From NCBI RefSeq assembly GCF_011927825.1, contig NZ_JAATJI010000002.1, positions 62,001 through 126,000 on the forward strand: a DNA stretch of 64,000 nucleotides, read 5' to 3'. The translations under genes were made by a program, and so were the position numbers. How positions within the stretch are numbered: position 1 is the stretch's first letter; the number at the start of each line of letters is the position of its first letter. Shown here piece by piece: positions 35,383 to 44,054 of this stretch. Under the pieces are notes generated by a model. It did no database searches. It saw nothing but the letters and a program-made list of their open reading frames with translations, and was not told the DNA's origin. This stretch comes from Polymorphobacter fuscus. GTDB taxonomy: Bacteria; Pseudomonadota; Alphaproteobacteria; Sphingomonadales; Sphingomonadaceae.

Positions 35383-35760
35383 ATGCGAATGCTGGTACGA
35401 ACACTTGCAATGGGGCTGGTTGTGGTCGGAACAGGCGCGGGCGCCAAGGTGCCACCACCGCCGGCAGTGGTGACGGGTCCGCCGGTCAGTTGCGTGCTGA
35501 TCCAGAATATCCGCAACACCAATGTCGTCGATGACAAGACGATCGATTTCATGATGAACGGCCGGCAGGTCTACAGGAACAACCTGCCCAACAGCTGTCC
35601 CCAACTCGCCTTCAACAATGCCTTCGGCTATCAGACTTCGAACGGCCAGCTGTGTTCGGTCGACATCATCACCGTCCTCGTCCAGGGCGGCGGCATTGCC
35701 CGCGGCGCCAGCTGCGGCCTCGGCAAGTTCACCCCGATCGCCCCGCCGCCGCGCAAATAG
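35383..35760 (+). CDS. Exported DUF6491-like protein
   Basis: 125 residues from ATG 35383. Signal peptide [21 protein letters not shown], then a short mature domain with four cysteines ([36 protein letters not shown]) placed as in DUF6491. The core pattern [26 protein letters not shown] suggests a small beta fold held by two disulfides. Function unknown; periplasmic. It lies between nth and tRNA-Arg. Confidence 0.75.
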   Translation: MRMLVRTLAMGLVVVGTGAGAKVPPPPAVVTGPPVSCVLIQNIRNTNVVDDKTIDFMMNGRQVYRNNLPNSCPQLAFNNAFGYQTSNGQLCSVDIITVLVQGGGIARGASCGLGKFTPIAPPPRK

Positions 35761-35813
35761 CCGCGCCATTCAGGCTGGCGTCGCAGCGCCACCGCTGCTA
35801 ACAGGCTCGCCAC

Positions 35814-35890
35814 GCATCCGTAGCTCAGCTGGATAGAGTACTGCCCTCCGAAGGCAGGGGTCACAGGTTCGAATCCTGTCGGATGCGCCA
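35814..35890 (+). tRNA. tRNA-Arg (CCG)
   Basis: 77 nt with encoded CCA. Acceptor stem GCATCCG/CGGATGC, anticodon stem-loop CTGCC-CTCCGAA-GGCAG giving CCG, T-loop GGTTCGAATCC. It forms the left border of a compositionally different gene block. Confidence 0.95.
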
Positions 35891-36232
35891 ATAAACTAAC
35901 AACTTAGCCGATTTGCGTCAGGGACCCCGGCCCTGAAAGATCTGATTCACGTGCACATGAGGTGCAACCTCGAAACTGGTCTGTTTCGTAGATGAACGTA
36001 AAACGCTGTCAATGGCACAAGGCCAGCGCGCGAATCGGTCCGTCGGTGGGGTAGCGTTGCGGGAATAATGTCGCGAGCGTTTGCGTCCGGAAGTGCAGCG
36101 AGACGGGTCCCTCCGGCGTCGCCTGCCCAAGGCCGCCCGGGGTGCACACGCCAGCGGCATGGACCCTTCGCCGCTATTCACGGTTGTTGACTCGAGGCGC
36201 TAGACAGCGGCGTTGGCGTCTTCACTCTCGAG
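35891..36232. other. Gene-free 342-bp stretch between tRNA-Arg and the island
   Basis: No credible coding sequence on either strand; the short open frames have no recognisable protein. GC is lower than in neighbouring genes near the tRNA. No repeat of the tRNA 3' end, integrase remnant or insertion-sequence end was seen by eye. Confidence 0.5.
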
Positions 36233-37645
36233 GTGTGTCTGTACACGCATGATCTGATCGTCATTGGCGCCGGCGCGGGCGGGCTTACCGCTGCGGGGGG
36301 ATGCGCTCGCCTCGGGTTGCGGGTGGCGTTGATCGAGCGCAGCGCCATGGGCGGCGACTGTCTGAACACGGGCTGTGTGCCCTCTAAAGCGCTGATCGCT
36401 GCAGCGGCGCGGGCTCATGCGCTGCGCAGCGGTGCCGCACTCGGCATCGCGGCGGTCGAACCGGCCGTCGACTTCGCGGCGGTTCACGCCCACGTCCACC
36501 GCGCCATCGCTGCAATTGCCCCGGTGGACAGCGCCGAGCACATGACCGAGCTCGGCTGTGAGGTTATTCGCGGCGATGCCGTGCTGACCGGCCGAGCGGC
36601 GGTTGCTGTTGGCGACCGCAAGATATCTGCTCCGCGTATCGTGCTTGCCGTTGGTTCAAGACCGCAAATTCCGAACATCGAGGGGCTGGCAGATGTGCCT
36701 TTGCTGACCAACGAGAACGTCTTCGCGCTCGATACGCTGCCCCGCCATTTGCTGGTTGTCGGCAATGGCCCGATCGGGCTTGAACTGGCACAGGCGTTTC
36801 GACGGCTTGGCGCCGAGGTTACCGTCGCGGCGCCGGGCGGCGCGCTGCCGAAGGATGATGCCGAGGCGGTGGCGGTGGCTTTGGATTCGCTGGCAAACGA
36901 TGGTGTCAATTTCATCCGGGGTGAAGTCAGTCACGCCGCGTCCGACGCCACCGGCGTGACGCTCACCTTGAAGGGCGGGGAGACACTATCGGGCAGCCAT
37001 GTGCTGCTTGCGACCGGCAGGTCGCATGATTTTGCAGGACTCGGTCTCGATGCAGCCGGTGTGCAGCACGATGCTGACGGCATTGTGGTCGATGCGCGCA
37101 GGCGGACGTCCAACCCGCGCATCTACGCCATCGGCGATTGCCGCCCGGGTCCGCACTTCACCCACGTCTCCGGCTACGAGGGTGCCAATATCGTGCTCGA
37201 GGTTGGGCTGGGGTTGCCCACCAAGGCGGACTATTCGGCGCTGCCCTGGGTCACCTATACCGATCCCGAGGTCGCCCAGGTCGGCCTTACGGAGGTGGCT
37301 GCGCGCAAACGCCATGGTGACACCGTCCGTGTCTGGCGCGAAGACTTCGCCGACAATGACCGGGCAATTGCGGAGGGTGACACGCGCGGCTTCGTCAAAC
37401 TCGTCAAGCATGGCCGAAAACTGGTCGGCGCGACGATCGTCGGCGCAGGTGCGGGTGACTTGATCCTGCCGGCGGCGATGATCGTAGCCGGGAAGTCCAG
37501 CCTGTTCGGCCTGGCAAGCCTTATAGTGCCCTATCCCAACCGCAGCGAGAATCTGAAAAAGGCGGCGTTTGCGAGCCAGGATGCCCTTGTCTTCAACCGG
37601 TTCACAAGAGGTTGGGCACAGTTGCTGGCGAGGCTGCGGCGATGA
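36233..37645 (+). CDS. FAD-dependent pyridine nucleotide-disulfide oxidoreductase (mercuric reductase/lipoamide dehydrogenase-like)
   Basis: 470 residues from GTG 36233. FAD motif VIGAGAGGLTAAGGCARLG, redox-active disulfide Cys43/Cys48 in MGGDCLNTGCVPSKAL, NAD(P)H motif LLVVGNGPIGLELAQAFRRLG and the second FAD motif IYAIGDCRPG. The C-terminal dimer domain ends YPNRSENLKKAAF, where lipoamide dehydrogenases have the catalytic HPxxSE; the histidine-proline pair is replaced by Tyr-Pro, so the usual base is missing. There is no MerA-type C-terminal cysteine pair. Substrate unknown. First gene of a run whose next member overlaps it as ATGA. Confidence 0.88.
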   Translation: MCLYTHDLIVIGAGAGGLTAAGGCARLGLRVALIERSAMGGDCLNTGCVPSKALIAAAARAHALRSGAALGIAAVEPAVDFAAVHAHVHRAIAAIAPVDSAEHMTELGCEVIRGDAVLTGRAAVAVGDRKISAPRIVLAVGSRPQIPNIEGLADVPLLTNENVFALDTLPRHLLVVGNGPIGLELAQAFRRLGAEVTVAAPGGALPKDDAEAVAVALDSLANDGVNFIRGEVSHAASDATGVTLTLKGGETLSGSHVLLATGRSHDFAGLGLDAAGVQHDADGIVVDARRRTSNPRIYAIGDCRPGPHFTHVSGYEGANIVLEVGLGLPTKADYSALPWVTYTDPEVAQVGLTEVAARKRHGDTVRVWREDFADNDRAIAEGDTRGFVKLVKHGRKLVGATIVGAGAGDLILPAAMIVAGKSSLFGLASLIVPYPNRSENLKKAAFASQDALVFNRFTRGWAQLLARLRR

Positions 37646-38592
37646 CCTCGCCGTTTATCTCCGCGGGCCCGATGCTCGATCCCGCCAAGTTCCGCGACCC
37701 TCTCCGGACGGCGGCAGGCGAGGTCCGCGCGAGCGTTGCAGCCCAAGCGCTCGAGACGTTGTGGTTCAACACCGGCACGCTGTGCAATCTCGCTTGCCGC
37801 ACTTGCTACATCGAAAGCTCGCCAGTTAACGATGCCCTCGCTTATCTGGCGCTTGCCGACGTTGCTGCCTATCTCGACGAGATCGCCGAGGCTGGTCTGC
37901 CAACGCGGCAAATCGGCTTTACCGGCGGGGAGCCGTTCATGAACCGGGAGCTGCCGGCCATGCTGGCGCTGTCCCTAGAGCGTGGCTTCGAGGTGCTCGT
38001 TCTGACCAATGCCATGCGGCCGATGCGGCGCTTCGAGGCCGCGATCCTGGCATTGCCGCACCGCGAGCGACTGACGTTCCGGGTCAGCCTCGACCACCAT
38101 ATAGCCGCGATCCACGAGGCGGAGCGGGGCCCGCGCAGCTGGGCACCGGCCGTCGCCGGGCTGCAGTGGCTTGCGGCGCAAGGCTTCCGGGTCGCGGTGG
38201 CGGGCCGGTCGCTGCCCGGCGAGACCGAGGCCGCGGCCCGAGCCGGCTACGGCGCGCTGTTCGCACAGCTGGGCATCGTCATCGACGCTGCCGACCCGGG
38301 AAGCCTGGTGCTGTTCCCCGAAATGGACGCTGGCCTCGACGTGCCCGAGATCACCACCGCCTGCTGGTCAATCCTTGGTGTCGTTCCCGACAGCCTGATG
38401 TGCGCATCGAGCCGCATGGTGGTGTGGCGCCGCGGCGAGGCCGGGCCGCGTGTTGCCGCCTGCACGCTGCTGCCCTTCGAGCCGGGTTTCGACTTGGGTG
38501 CGACGCTGGCCGAGGCGGCGAGGCCGGTCGCGCTCAACCATCCGCATTGCGCGCGTTTCTGTGTGCTCGGCGGTGCGAGCTGCGCAACATGA
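37642..38592 (+). CDS. Radical SAM protein
   Basis: 316 residues from ATG 37642, overlapping the previous stop by 4 nt. The radical SAM cluster motif is C48-x3-C52-x2-C55 in LCNLACRTCYIES, followed by the GGEP motif (FTGGEPFMNRE) that holds SAM. Six more cysteines lie in the last ~85 residues (among them ACTLLPF and HCARFCVLGGASC), suggesting an auxiliary iron-sulfur cluster as in SPASM/twitch proteins. It does not carry the sequence I expect for the arsenosugar enzyme ArsS. Substrate unknown. Glutamate is nearly always GAG here, unlike the core genes. Confidence 0.88.
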   Translation: MTSPFISAGPMLDPAKFRDPLRTAAGEVRASVAAQALETLWFNTGTLCNLACRTCYIESSPVNDALAYLALADVAAYLDEIAEAGLPTRQIGFTGGEPFMNRELPAMLALSLERGFEVLVLTNAMRPMRRFEAAILALPHRERLTFRVSLDHHIAAIHEAERGPRSWAPAVAGLQWLAAQGFRVAVAGRSLPGETEAAARAGYGALFAQLGIVIDAADPGSLVLFPEMDAGLDVPEITTACWSILGVVPDSLMCASSRMVVWRRGEAGPRVAACTLLPFEPGFDLGATLAEAARPVALNHPHCARFCVLGGASCAT

Positions 38593-39353
38593 AACGCTCG
38601 ACGCTCGCCCTGGCGATGGCGGCCAGCGTTGCTGCAATTGCCTTGGCGGAGCGGCGGCGACCGCTGCGGCCAGCCTCAAGCCCCGCCGCGCCGCGCATCG
38701 CCCGCAACCTTGCCATGGGCGCGATGTGTGCCGTCGTTGTTGCCTTGGCCGAACAGCCGATGACTCAGGCGATCGCGCGTACGAACATCGCGCGCCGACG
38801 CGGGCTGGCCGGTCTTGCGCCCCGGCCGCTGGCGCCGGTCGTCGCATTTCTGGCCATGGATTACGGCTTCTACCGCTGGCATGTCGCGACCCATCGTGTG
38901 CCGCTGCTGTGGCGACTGCACCGCGTTCACCACGTCGATCCCGACCTCGACATGTCGACCGCGATTCGCTTCCACTTCGTCGACATGGTCGTTTCGCTGC
39001 CGTGGCAGGCGGTCCAGGTCAGGCTCAGCGGCATCGGGCCGCGGACACTGTTGGCCTGGCGAAGGTTCTTCTTCCTGTCGATCCTTTTTCACCATGCCAA
39101 CTGGCGTCTGCCGGGGCAGTGGGACGACCGGCTGTCGCTGCTGCTGACGACGCCGCGCATGCACGGCATCCACCATTCGCAGCGGCTTGCCGAGCGGGAG
39201 AGCAACTGGTCGAGCGGCATCAGCCTGTGGGACCGGCTGCACGGCACCTTTGTTGCCGGGGTCGATCAGGCCCTCATCCCGATCGGGATCGATGACTCGG
39301 CGGCCACCGCCGATGTCGCGTTGCTGCCGGCGATCGCCGCTCCGTTCGCCTGA
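38589..39353 (+). CDS. Sterol desaturase / fatty acid hydroxylase family membrane protein
   Basis: 254 residues from ATG 38589, overlapping the radical SAM stop as ATGA. Di-iron histidine boxes are HVATHRVPLLWRLHRVHHVD, FHHANW and MHGIHHSQ, in the order and spacing of the fatty acid hydroxylase superfamily. Membrane segments are at ~5-20, ~40-55, ~75-90 and around 130-160. Such enzymes hydroxylate or desaturate lipids such as sterols, carotenoids, sphingolipids or alkyl ethers. Which lipid is acted on here is unknown. Next gene overlaps as TGATG. Confidence 0.85.
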   Translation: MKRSTLALAMAASVAAIALAERRRPLRPASSPAAPRIARNLAMGAMCAVVVALAEQPMTQAIARTNIARRRGLAGLAPRPLAPVVAFLAMDYGFYRWHVATHRVPLLWRLHRVHHVDPDLDMSTAIRFHFVDMVVSLPWQAVQVRLSGIGPRTLLAWRRFFFLSILFHHANWRLPGQWDDRLSLLLTTPRMHGIHHSQRLAERESNWSSGISLWDRLHGTFVAGVDQALIPIGIDDSAATADVALLPAIAAPFA

Positions 39354-40381
39354 TGCGGGTCCTTGTCACCGGGGCAGGCGGATTGATCGGCGGCGAGCTC
39401 GTCGCCAGGCTTGCCGCAGCCGGGCACGAGGTAACGGCGCTCCTGCATCGCAACCGCGCCATCATCGCCAACAACGGCACGCCTGTCGCGGTCGCCACGC
39501 TTTTCGGCGATATCCGCCAGCCCGGTCTCGGGCTCGGCGATAACCCGCAGTTCGACCTAATCGTCCACGCTGCCGCAGTGACCAGCTTCGATGCACCGAC
39601 CGATGTCTATCGCGCCGTCAACGTCGACGGAACCCGGCATGTCATTGCTCTCGCCGAGCGGCGCCTCACGCCGTTGGTCTATGTCAGCACCGCCTATGTC
39701 TGCGGGGTGTGCGACGCGATTGTCCGCGAGGGCGAACGCGGCGACATGTTCAGCAACGGCTATGAGGCCAGCAAGGCGGCGGCCGAATCGCTTGTCGAGG
39801 CGGCAGCGCTGCGCGGTCTGCCCACCGTGATCGCCCGCCCTTCGATCGTTGTTGGCGACAGTGCGACCGGCCGCCTGCGCACCTTCGACAACATCTACCT
39901 GATGCTGCGCCTGATCGCCGAGCGGCGGCTGCGGACCTTGCCGGGTGCCATGCACGCAACGCTGGACCTGGTGCCCATCGATCATGTTGCAGGCGGCATC
40001 GCGGCGCTCGTCGCGGGTTTCGATCGGGCGCGCGGCAAGACTGTCCATCTCGTCGCCGCGCAGGCAACAGCGCTGCCCCTTCTCGCTGCTGCAATTGCCG
40101 CCGTGCCTGGCCTGGGGCAACCGGCTTTCGTCGACCCGGCTTCGTTCGACCGCGCCGCTCTGCCGCCCGCCGAGCGGCGCTGGCATGCCGTGGCGGCTCC
40201 CTACATGTCCTATCTGCTTCGCGCGCCGCGGTTCGACACAGCCAATGCCGCGACGCTGGTGCCGCCATGCCCGCCAACCGACGCGGCTTGGCTGGGCCGG
40301 TTGTTGCACGCCTGTCTCGATGCCGGCTATCTCAGCGCACGTCCGGGTAATGCTTCCCCAATGCCTGCGGCCGAATGTTGA
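39353..40381 (+). CDS. Extended SDR: NAD-dependent epimerase/dehydratase or reductase
   Basis: 342 residues. Rossmann motif VLVTGAGGLIGGELVARLAAAGH, then DLIVHAAAVTSFD, VNVDGTRHVIALAE, YVSTAYVCG and the catalytic YEASKAAAES (YxxxK). The C-terminal substrate domain resembles male-sterility-type and thioester-reductase-type SDRs more than sugar epimerases, which would suit an acyl or lipid substrate. It starts inside the previous stop (TGATG) and ends with a 50-nt tail-to-tail overlap with the glycosyltransferase on the other strand. Confidence 0.85.
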   Translation: MRVLVTGAGGLIGGELVARLAAAGHEVTALLHRNRAIIANNGTPVAVATLFGDIRQPGLGLGDNPQFDLIVHAAAVTSFDAPTDVYRAVNVDGTRHVIALAERRLTPLVYVSTAYVCGVCDAIVREGERGDMFSNGYEASKAAAESLVEAAALRGLPTVIARPSIVVGDSATGRLRTFDNIYLMLRLIAERRLRTLPGAMHATLDLVPIDHVAGGIAALVAGFDRARGKTVHLVAAQATALPLLAAAIAAVPGLGQPAFVDPASFDRAALPPAERRWHAVAAPYMSYLLRAPRFDTANAATLVPPCPPTDAAWLGRLLHACLDAGYLSARPGNASPMPAAEC

Positions 40382-41060
40382 GACCCCACATCACGCCGAC
40401 CTTCAGGTATATCCAGTTCGCCCGCCACTCCCCCCAGCGCGCGACACGCCGGTCGGACGTCAACACGATGCGGTTGACCAGCCGCGCGCGCCCGAGCCGC
40501 GCCATCCGCACGCACAGGTCGGCCTCCTCCATCACCGTCATGCGCTCGTCGAAGCCACCCACCGCTGCGAATGCGTCGCGACGGAAGAACATCGCGTGAT
40601 CCCCGAACAACAGCCGCCCGCCGCGCAGGAACAGGTGCGGCCGGAAAATCAGCGGCGCGTACCAGGTCTTGATCCAGTTGTGGAAGGACGTGACCCAGCG
40701 CACCTTGTCGGGGCCTGACAGGATTGCGGTGAAGCCAGCAAGGTTCACGCGCTCGTCGTCCAGCGTGCGGCGGATCACGTCGATGCCGTCGTCGGGCAGC
40801 CAGGTGTCGACATGGAGCACGCAGACGATCGGCGACATCGTCGCGGCAATACCGGCGTTGCACTGGGCTGCCCGGCCGCGCGGCGCCGCGATCACGGTCA
40901 GGCCGGCTGCGCGCGCGACGGCAACCGAAGCGTCCGTGCTGCCGCCATCGACCACGATCAGTTCATCGGGTGCGGGATCGAGCGCCGCGAGACAGCGGGC
41001 GAGCCGCGGTAGCGTCGCTGCCTCGTTCAACATGGGTATGACGATCGCAACGCCTTTCAC
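40332..41060 (-). CDS. GT2 glycosyltransferase, rSAM/selenodomain-associated type 2 (TIGR04283-like)
   Basis: 242 residues from GTG 41060, overlapping the previous gene's stop as GTGA. GT-A fold: VAIVIPMLNEAATLPRLARCLAAL, ELIVVDGGSTDASV, APRGRAAQCNAGI and LHVDTWLPDD as the DXD-like metal site, then GGFDERMTVMEEADLCVRM. The family is known from clusters with radical SAM and selenium or arsenosugar genes and is often annotated as arsenosugar glycosyltransferase. No other arsenosugar gene (arsM, arsS) is in the window. Confidence 0.87.
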   Translation of the reverse strand: MKGVAIVIPMLNEAATLPRLARCLAALDPAPDELIVVDGGSTDASVAVARAAGLTVIAAPRGRAAQCNAGIAATMSPIVCVLHVDTWLPDDGIDVIRRTLDDERVNLAGFTAILSGPDKVRWVTSFHNWIKTWYAPLIFRPHLFLRGGRLLFGDHAMFFRRDAFAAVGGFDERMTVMEEADLCVRMARLGRARLVNRIVLTSDRRVARWGEWRANWIYLKVGVMWGLNIRPQALGKHYPDVR

Positions 41061-41671
41061 AGACCGGGCCAGCGCGCGAGGTCCTCGGGACGGTCGAGGT
41101 CGGCCAGCGTATCGAGTACGACCGGCGGCGCGGCGAGCCGCGCGACGGTTGCGGCATAGACGCTTTCCGAACCCCATTCGATGTCGGCAAACAGCGCCGG
41201 CTGCGGCGCCGCAAGGCCAAGCAGCCAATAGCCGCCATCTTCGGCAGGACCGATGACAACCGGCGCGCGTGCCAGTGCCTTCGCGGCCTGTCGCAGATGG
41301 GCTGCGGACAGATCGGGAATGTCGGCACCCACCAGCAGCAACGGGCAGATGGCGGCCGCCCTCGCCAATCGCGCGCCCAGATCACCTTCACCCTGATCGA
41401 CGAACGCGACATCGTCACCAAGCCACGATGCGAAATCGGCAACGGGTGCACCGGTGCAGCGGACTTCGATCTGGATACCCGAAGCGCGGCAGGTGGTCAT
41501 CGTCCGTTCGGTCAGCCGGCGGTGCAACGCCGCGGCACCTGCGGGGCCCAGCGCGGGGATCAGCCGGGTCTTGGCACGCCCGGCTTCGGGCCAGCGCGTG
41601 AACAGCACGATCCTCACGCGGTTGGTACCACCAGGCCAGGCAAGCTCGAGATCCTCATCGTCGCCCGTCAT
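41057..41671 (-). CDS. Glycosyl/nucleotidyl transferase-like protein, rSAM/selenodomain-associated type 1 (TIGR04282, DUF2064-like)
   Basis: 204 residues from ATG 41671 (GTG 41683 possible). N-terminal nucleotide-sugar binding segment IVLFTRWPEAGRAKTRLIPALG, then LLLVGADIPDLSAAHLRQA and GPAEDGGYWLLGL, the hallmark of the DUF2064 family with a GT-A-like fold. It is paired and coupled with the TIGR04283-like gene, as is usual for these two families. Together they face the radical SAM run, forming one convergent block. Confidence 0.87.
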   Translation of the reverse strand: MTGDDEDLELAWPGGTNRVRIVLFTRWPEAGRAKTRLIPALGPAGAAALHRRLTERTMTTCRASGIQIEVRCTGAPVADFASWLGDDVAFVDQGEGDLGARLARAAAICPLLLVGADIPDLSAAHLRQAAKALARAPVVIGPAEDGGYWLLGLAAPQPALFADIEWGSESVYAATVARLAAPPVVLDTLADLDRPEDLARWPGL

Positions 41672-41990
41672 GCGCTCGCGCACTAGCAGAATTCCCGCCG
41701 TGTGACAGCACCGCCATGCACGGGTATCTGGCGATCAGAAAACCGTCCCCTCGCGGACACCATCGTTCCGGGGTGGCAAGGCGCAGTTTGCGTTCGATTC
41801 GCATTCGGGGCGAGGGCGGTCGCGCGCCGATTTCGACAAACTTGATCCTCCCCCATCTCGTCGAGCATGCGCTGGCCGTGCCGGGGTCATGTCGATGCCT
41901 CAATCTAAATCCGATTTCATTTTCGCCACAAGGACCCGTGAATTCCGCGCAGTAAACTCGCTCCATCGCATTTCTCGCAGGAGCCCGTTC
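41672..41990. other. 318-bp region upstream of htrA
   Basis: No credible gene. An 11-bp palindrome AAATC-C-GATTT sits at 41907-41917 in a short AT-rich patch, and could belong to the htrA promoter region. It also marks the right border of the island. No repeat of the tRNA-Arg end was found. Confidence 0.4.
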
Positions 41991-43244
41991 ATGCCCGTCA
42001 CGCCTGTTTCCAAGTTCAAGCTCGGTGTCGCCGCCGTCCTGCTCGCCGGCAGCGGCGCCGCTGCCGGCGTCATGCTGTCGAACCAGCCGCCTGCGGCGGT
42101 GCCGTTGCCCGCCGTGGTGGCCGGCCCTGCCGCCTTCGCGCCCGCTGTTGCCGGCGCGACCTCGCTTGCCGACATGGTGGAAGCCGTCGGCCCCAGCGTC
42201 GTCCAGATCCAGGTCAAGCCCCGATCGGCGCGGATGCAGCAGATGGCCTATGGCGATGCGCCGGGCTTTGGTGGCCAGCTTCCGGGCGGGCTCGAAGAGC
42301 GGCTGCGCGACCTGTTCGGCGACGCCCTGCGCGGTCGTGGTGGCGAGTCGCCTTTCGGTGCCCCCGGCGGCCCCGATGCCGGGCCGCAGGATCCGCGCGG
42401 CGGTGCGCTCGGGTCGGGCTTCATCATCGATGCCTCGGGCATTGTCGTCACCAACAATCATGTCGTCGGCGATGCCCGCACCGTCACGGTACAATTGAGC
42501 GATGGCCGCGAATTCGACGCCGAAGTGCTCGGCCGCGATCCACAGACCGACGTTGCCGTGGTGCGCATCAACGGCAAGGGGGGCGCCGCGTTCAAGGCGA
42601 TCACCTGGGGCGACAGCGACCGCATGCGCGTCGGTGACAGCGTTTTTGCCGTCGGCAGTCCGTTCGGGCTGGGCAACACCGTGACGTCGGGGATCGTCTC
42701 GGCGCGTGGACGCGAGATCGGCGCCGGTCCGTATGACGATTTTCTCCAGGTCGATGCCGCGATCAATTCGGGCAATTCGGGCGGGCCGCTGTTCGATACG
42801 CGCGGCCGTGTGGTCGGCGTCAACACCGCAATCTTTTCGCCGTCGGGCGGCAACGTCGGCATCGGCTTCGCCATTCCGGCGCATATGGTTCAGCAGGTGG
42901 CGCAGCAGATCGTCACCAATGGCCATGTTGCCCGCGGCCGGATCGGTGTCGGCCTGCAAGGGGTTACGTCGGAAATCGCCGGCGCGATGGGTCTGGAGAC
43001 CGCCAAGGGCGCCTTGATCGCACAGGTCGATCCATCGGGCACGGCGTCGCGATCGGGCATCCGTCAGGGCGATGTGGTGCGCAGCTTTGCCGGCAAGCCC
43101 GTCGACGAACCGCGCGACCTTGCCCGGCTCGTTGCCGAGGCAAAGGCCGGCTCCAGCGTGCCGGTCATAGTGCTTCGCGACGGCAAGTCGGTCGCGCTGA
43201 CGCTGGCGATCGGCGGCGAACTGGCAAAGCCACTGGTGAGCTGA
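41991..43244 (+). CDS. HtrA/DegP-type periplasmic serine protease
   Basis: 417 residues from ATG 41991, with AGGAG 7 nt upstream. Signal/anchor helix FKLGVAAVLLAGSGAAAGVML, then the trypsin-like domain with His157 (TNNHVVG), Asp187 (TDVAVVR) and Ser263 (NSGNSGGPLFD), and one PDZ domain (RIGVGLQG ... VVRSFAGKPV). A long Gly/Pro-rich LA-type loop (residues ~85-140) precedes the catalytic core. It degrades or refolds damaged envelope proteins. A response regulator and kinase follow, an arrangement that suggests envelope-stress control. Confidence 0.94.
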   Translation: MPVTPVSKFKLGVAAVLLAGSGAAAGVMLSNQPPAAVPLPAVVAGPAAFAPAVAGATSLADMVEAVGPSVVQIQVKPRSARMQQMAYGDAPGFGGQLPGGLEERLRDLFGDALRGRGGESPFGAPGGPDAGPQDPRGGALGSGFIIDASGIVVTNNHVVGDARTVTVQLSDGREFDAEVLGRDPQTDVAVVRINGKGGAAFKAITWGDSDRMRVGDSVFAVGSPFGLGNTVTSGIVSARGREIGAGPYDDFLQVDAAINSGNSGGPLFDTRGRVVGVNTAIFSPSGGNVGIGFAIPAHMVQQVAQQIVTNGHVARGRIGVGLQGVTSEIAGAMGLETAKGALIAQVDPSGTASRSGIRQGDVVRSFAGKPVDEPRDLARLVAEAKAGSSVPVIVLRDGKSVALTLAIGGELAKPLVS

Positions 43245-43376
43245 TGCGGGCAGCCTTCCCGCCCCAGCGAGGGGGGCGGGAAGGCGCGCTCTTGCCGGCG
43301 CCCGATGGGAGTGCAATTTCACAGGTCGTGCCCTCGCCGCGCCAAGGGCGGGGAAAATTGTCTGGAGACCGAAGCG

Positions 43377-44054
43377 TTGAAGCTGCTGCTCGTCGAGGAT
43401 GACGCCGAGACTGCCGACTATCTGCGGCAGGGCCTTGCCGAGCTTGGCCATAGCGCCGACCATGCCGCCACCGGGGTCGACGGGCTGACCGCGGCGCTGA
43501 CCAGCCCCTATGACGCGATCATCCTCGATCGCGGGCTACCACAGCTCGATGGCCTGGCGGTGCTGCGTGCGCTGCGGGCGCAGGGCGTGCGCACGCCGGT
43601 GCTGCTGTTGTCGGCGCTGGGGCAACTCGATGACCGCGTCACCGGCCTCGAAGCCGGCGCCGATGACTATCTGCCCAAGCCGTTTTCGTTCCGGGAGCTG
43701 GTTGCGCGCCTTGAAGCCATTGTCCGCCGCGGTGCTGCCCCCGAAGCGCTCGCCGACCGGCTGGTGGTCGGTGCGCTGAGCCTCGACCGGCTGGCACGGA
43801 CGGCAAGCCGCAACGGCCGCCGCATCGAATTGCTGACCAAGGAATATCAGCTGCTCGAATATCTGATGCGCCACGCCGGGCAGGTGGTGACGCGGACGAT
43901 GATGATGGAAGCCATCTGGGACTATAGCTTCAACCCCGGCACCAATGTCATCGATGTCCATATCGGTCGGTTGCGCACCAAGATCGACGCCGACGGCGAA
44001 GCGCCGATGCTGCGGACGGTGCGCGGTGCCGGCTATCGCCTCGATGCGGCCTGA
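43377..44054 (+). CDS. OmpR-family response regulator
   Basis: 225 residues from TTG 43377, with GGAGA 8 nt upstream. Receiver domain LLLVEDDAETADYL with acceptor Asp51 (IILDRGLPQLDG) and Lys in YLPKPFSF. C-terminal winged helix of the OmpR type (ELLTKEYQLLEYLMRHAGQVV, NVIDVHIGRLRTKID, TVRGAGYRL). It overlaps the kinase gene by 11 nt. Its target is likely to include htrA upstream, but this is an inference. Confidence 0.94.
   Translation: MKLLLVEDDAETADYLRQGLAELGHSADHAATGVDGLTAALTSPYDAIILDRGLPQLDGLAVLRALRAQGVRTPVLLLSALGQLDDRVTGLEAGADDYLPKPFSFRELVARLEAIVRRGAAPEALADRLVVGALSLDRLARTASRNGRRIELLTKEYQLLEYLMRHAGQVVTRTMMMEAIWDYSFNPGTNVIDVHIGRLRTKIDADGEAPMLRTVRGAGYRLDAA

Noticed and set aside
40332..41671. 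Complete arsenosugar pathway
   Set aside because: Only the two associated transferases are present; arsM and arsS are not, and the radical SAM protein differs from ArsS.
35814..41990. Integrative element with attachment sites at tRNA-Arg
   Set aside because: No copy of the tRNA 3' end at the right border and no integrase were found by eye, so only a compositional island is claimed.
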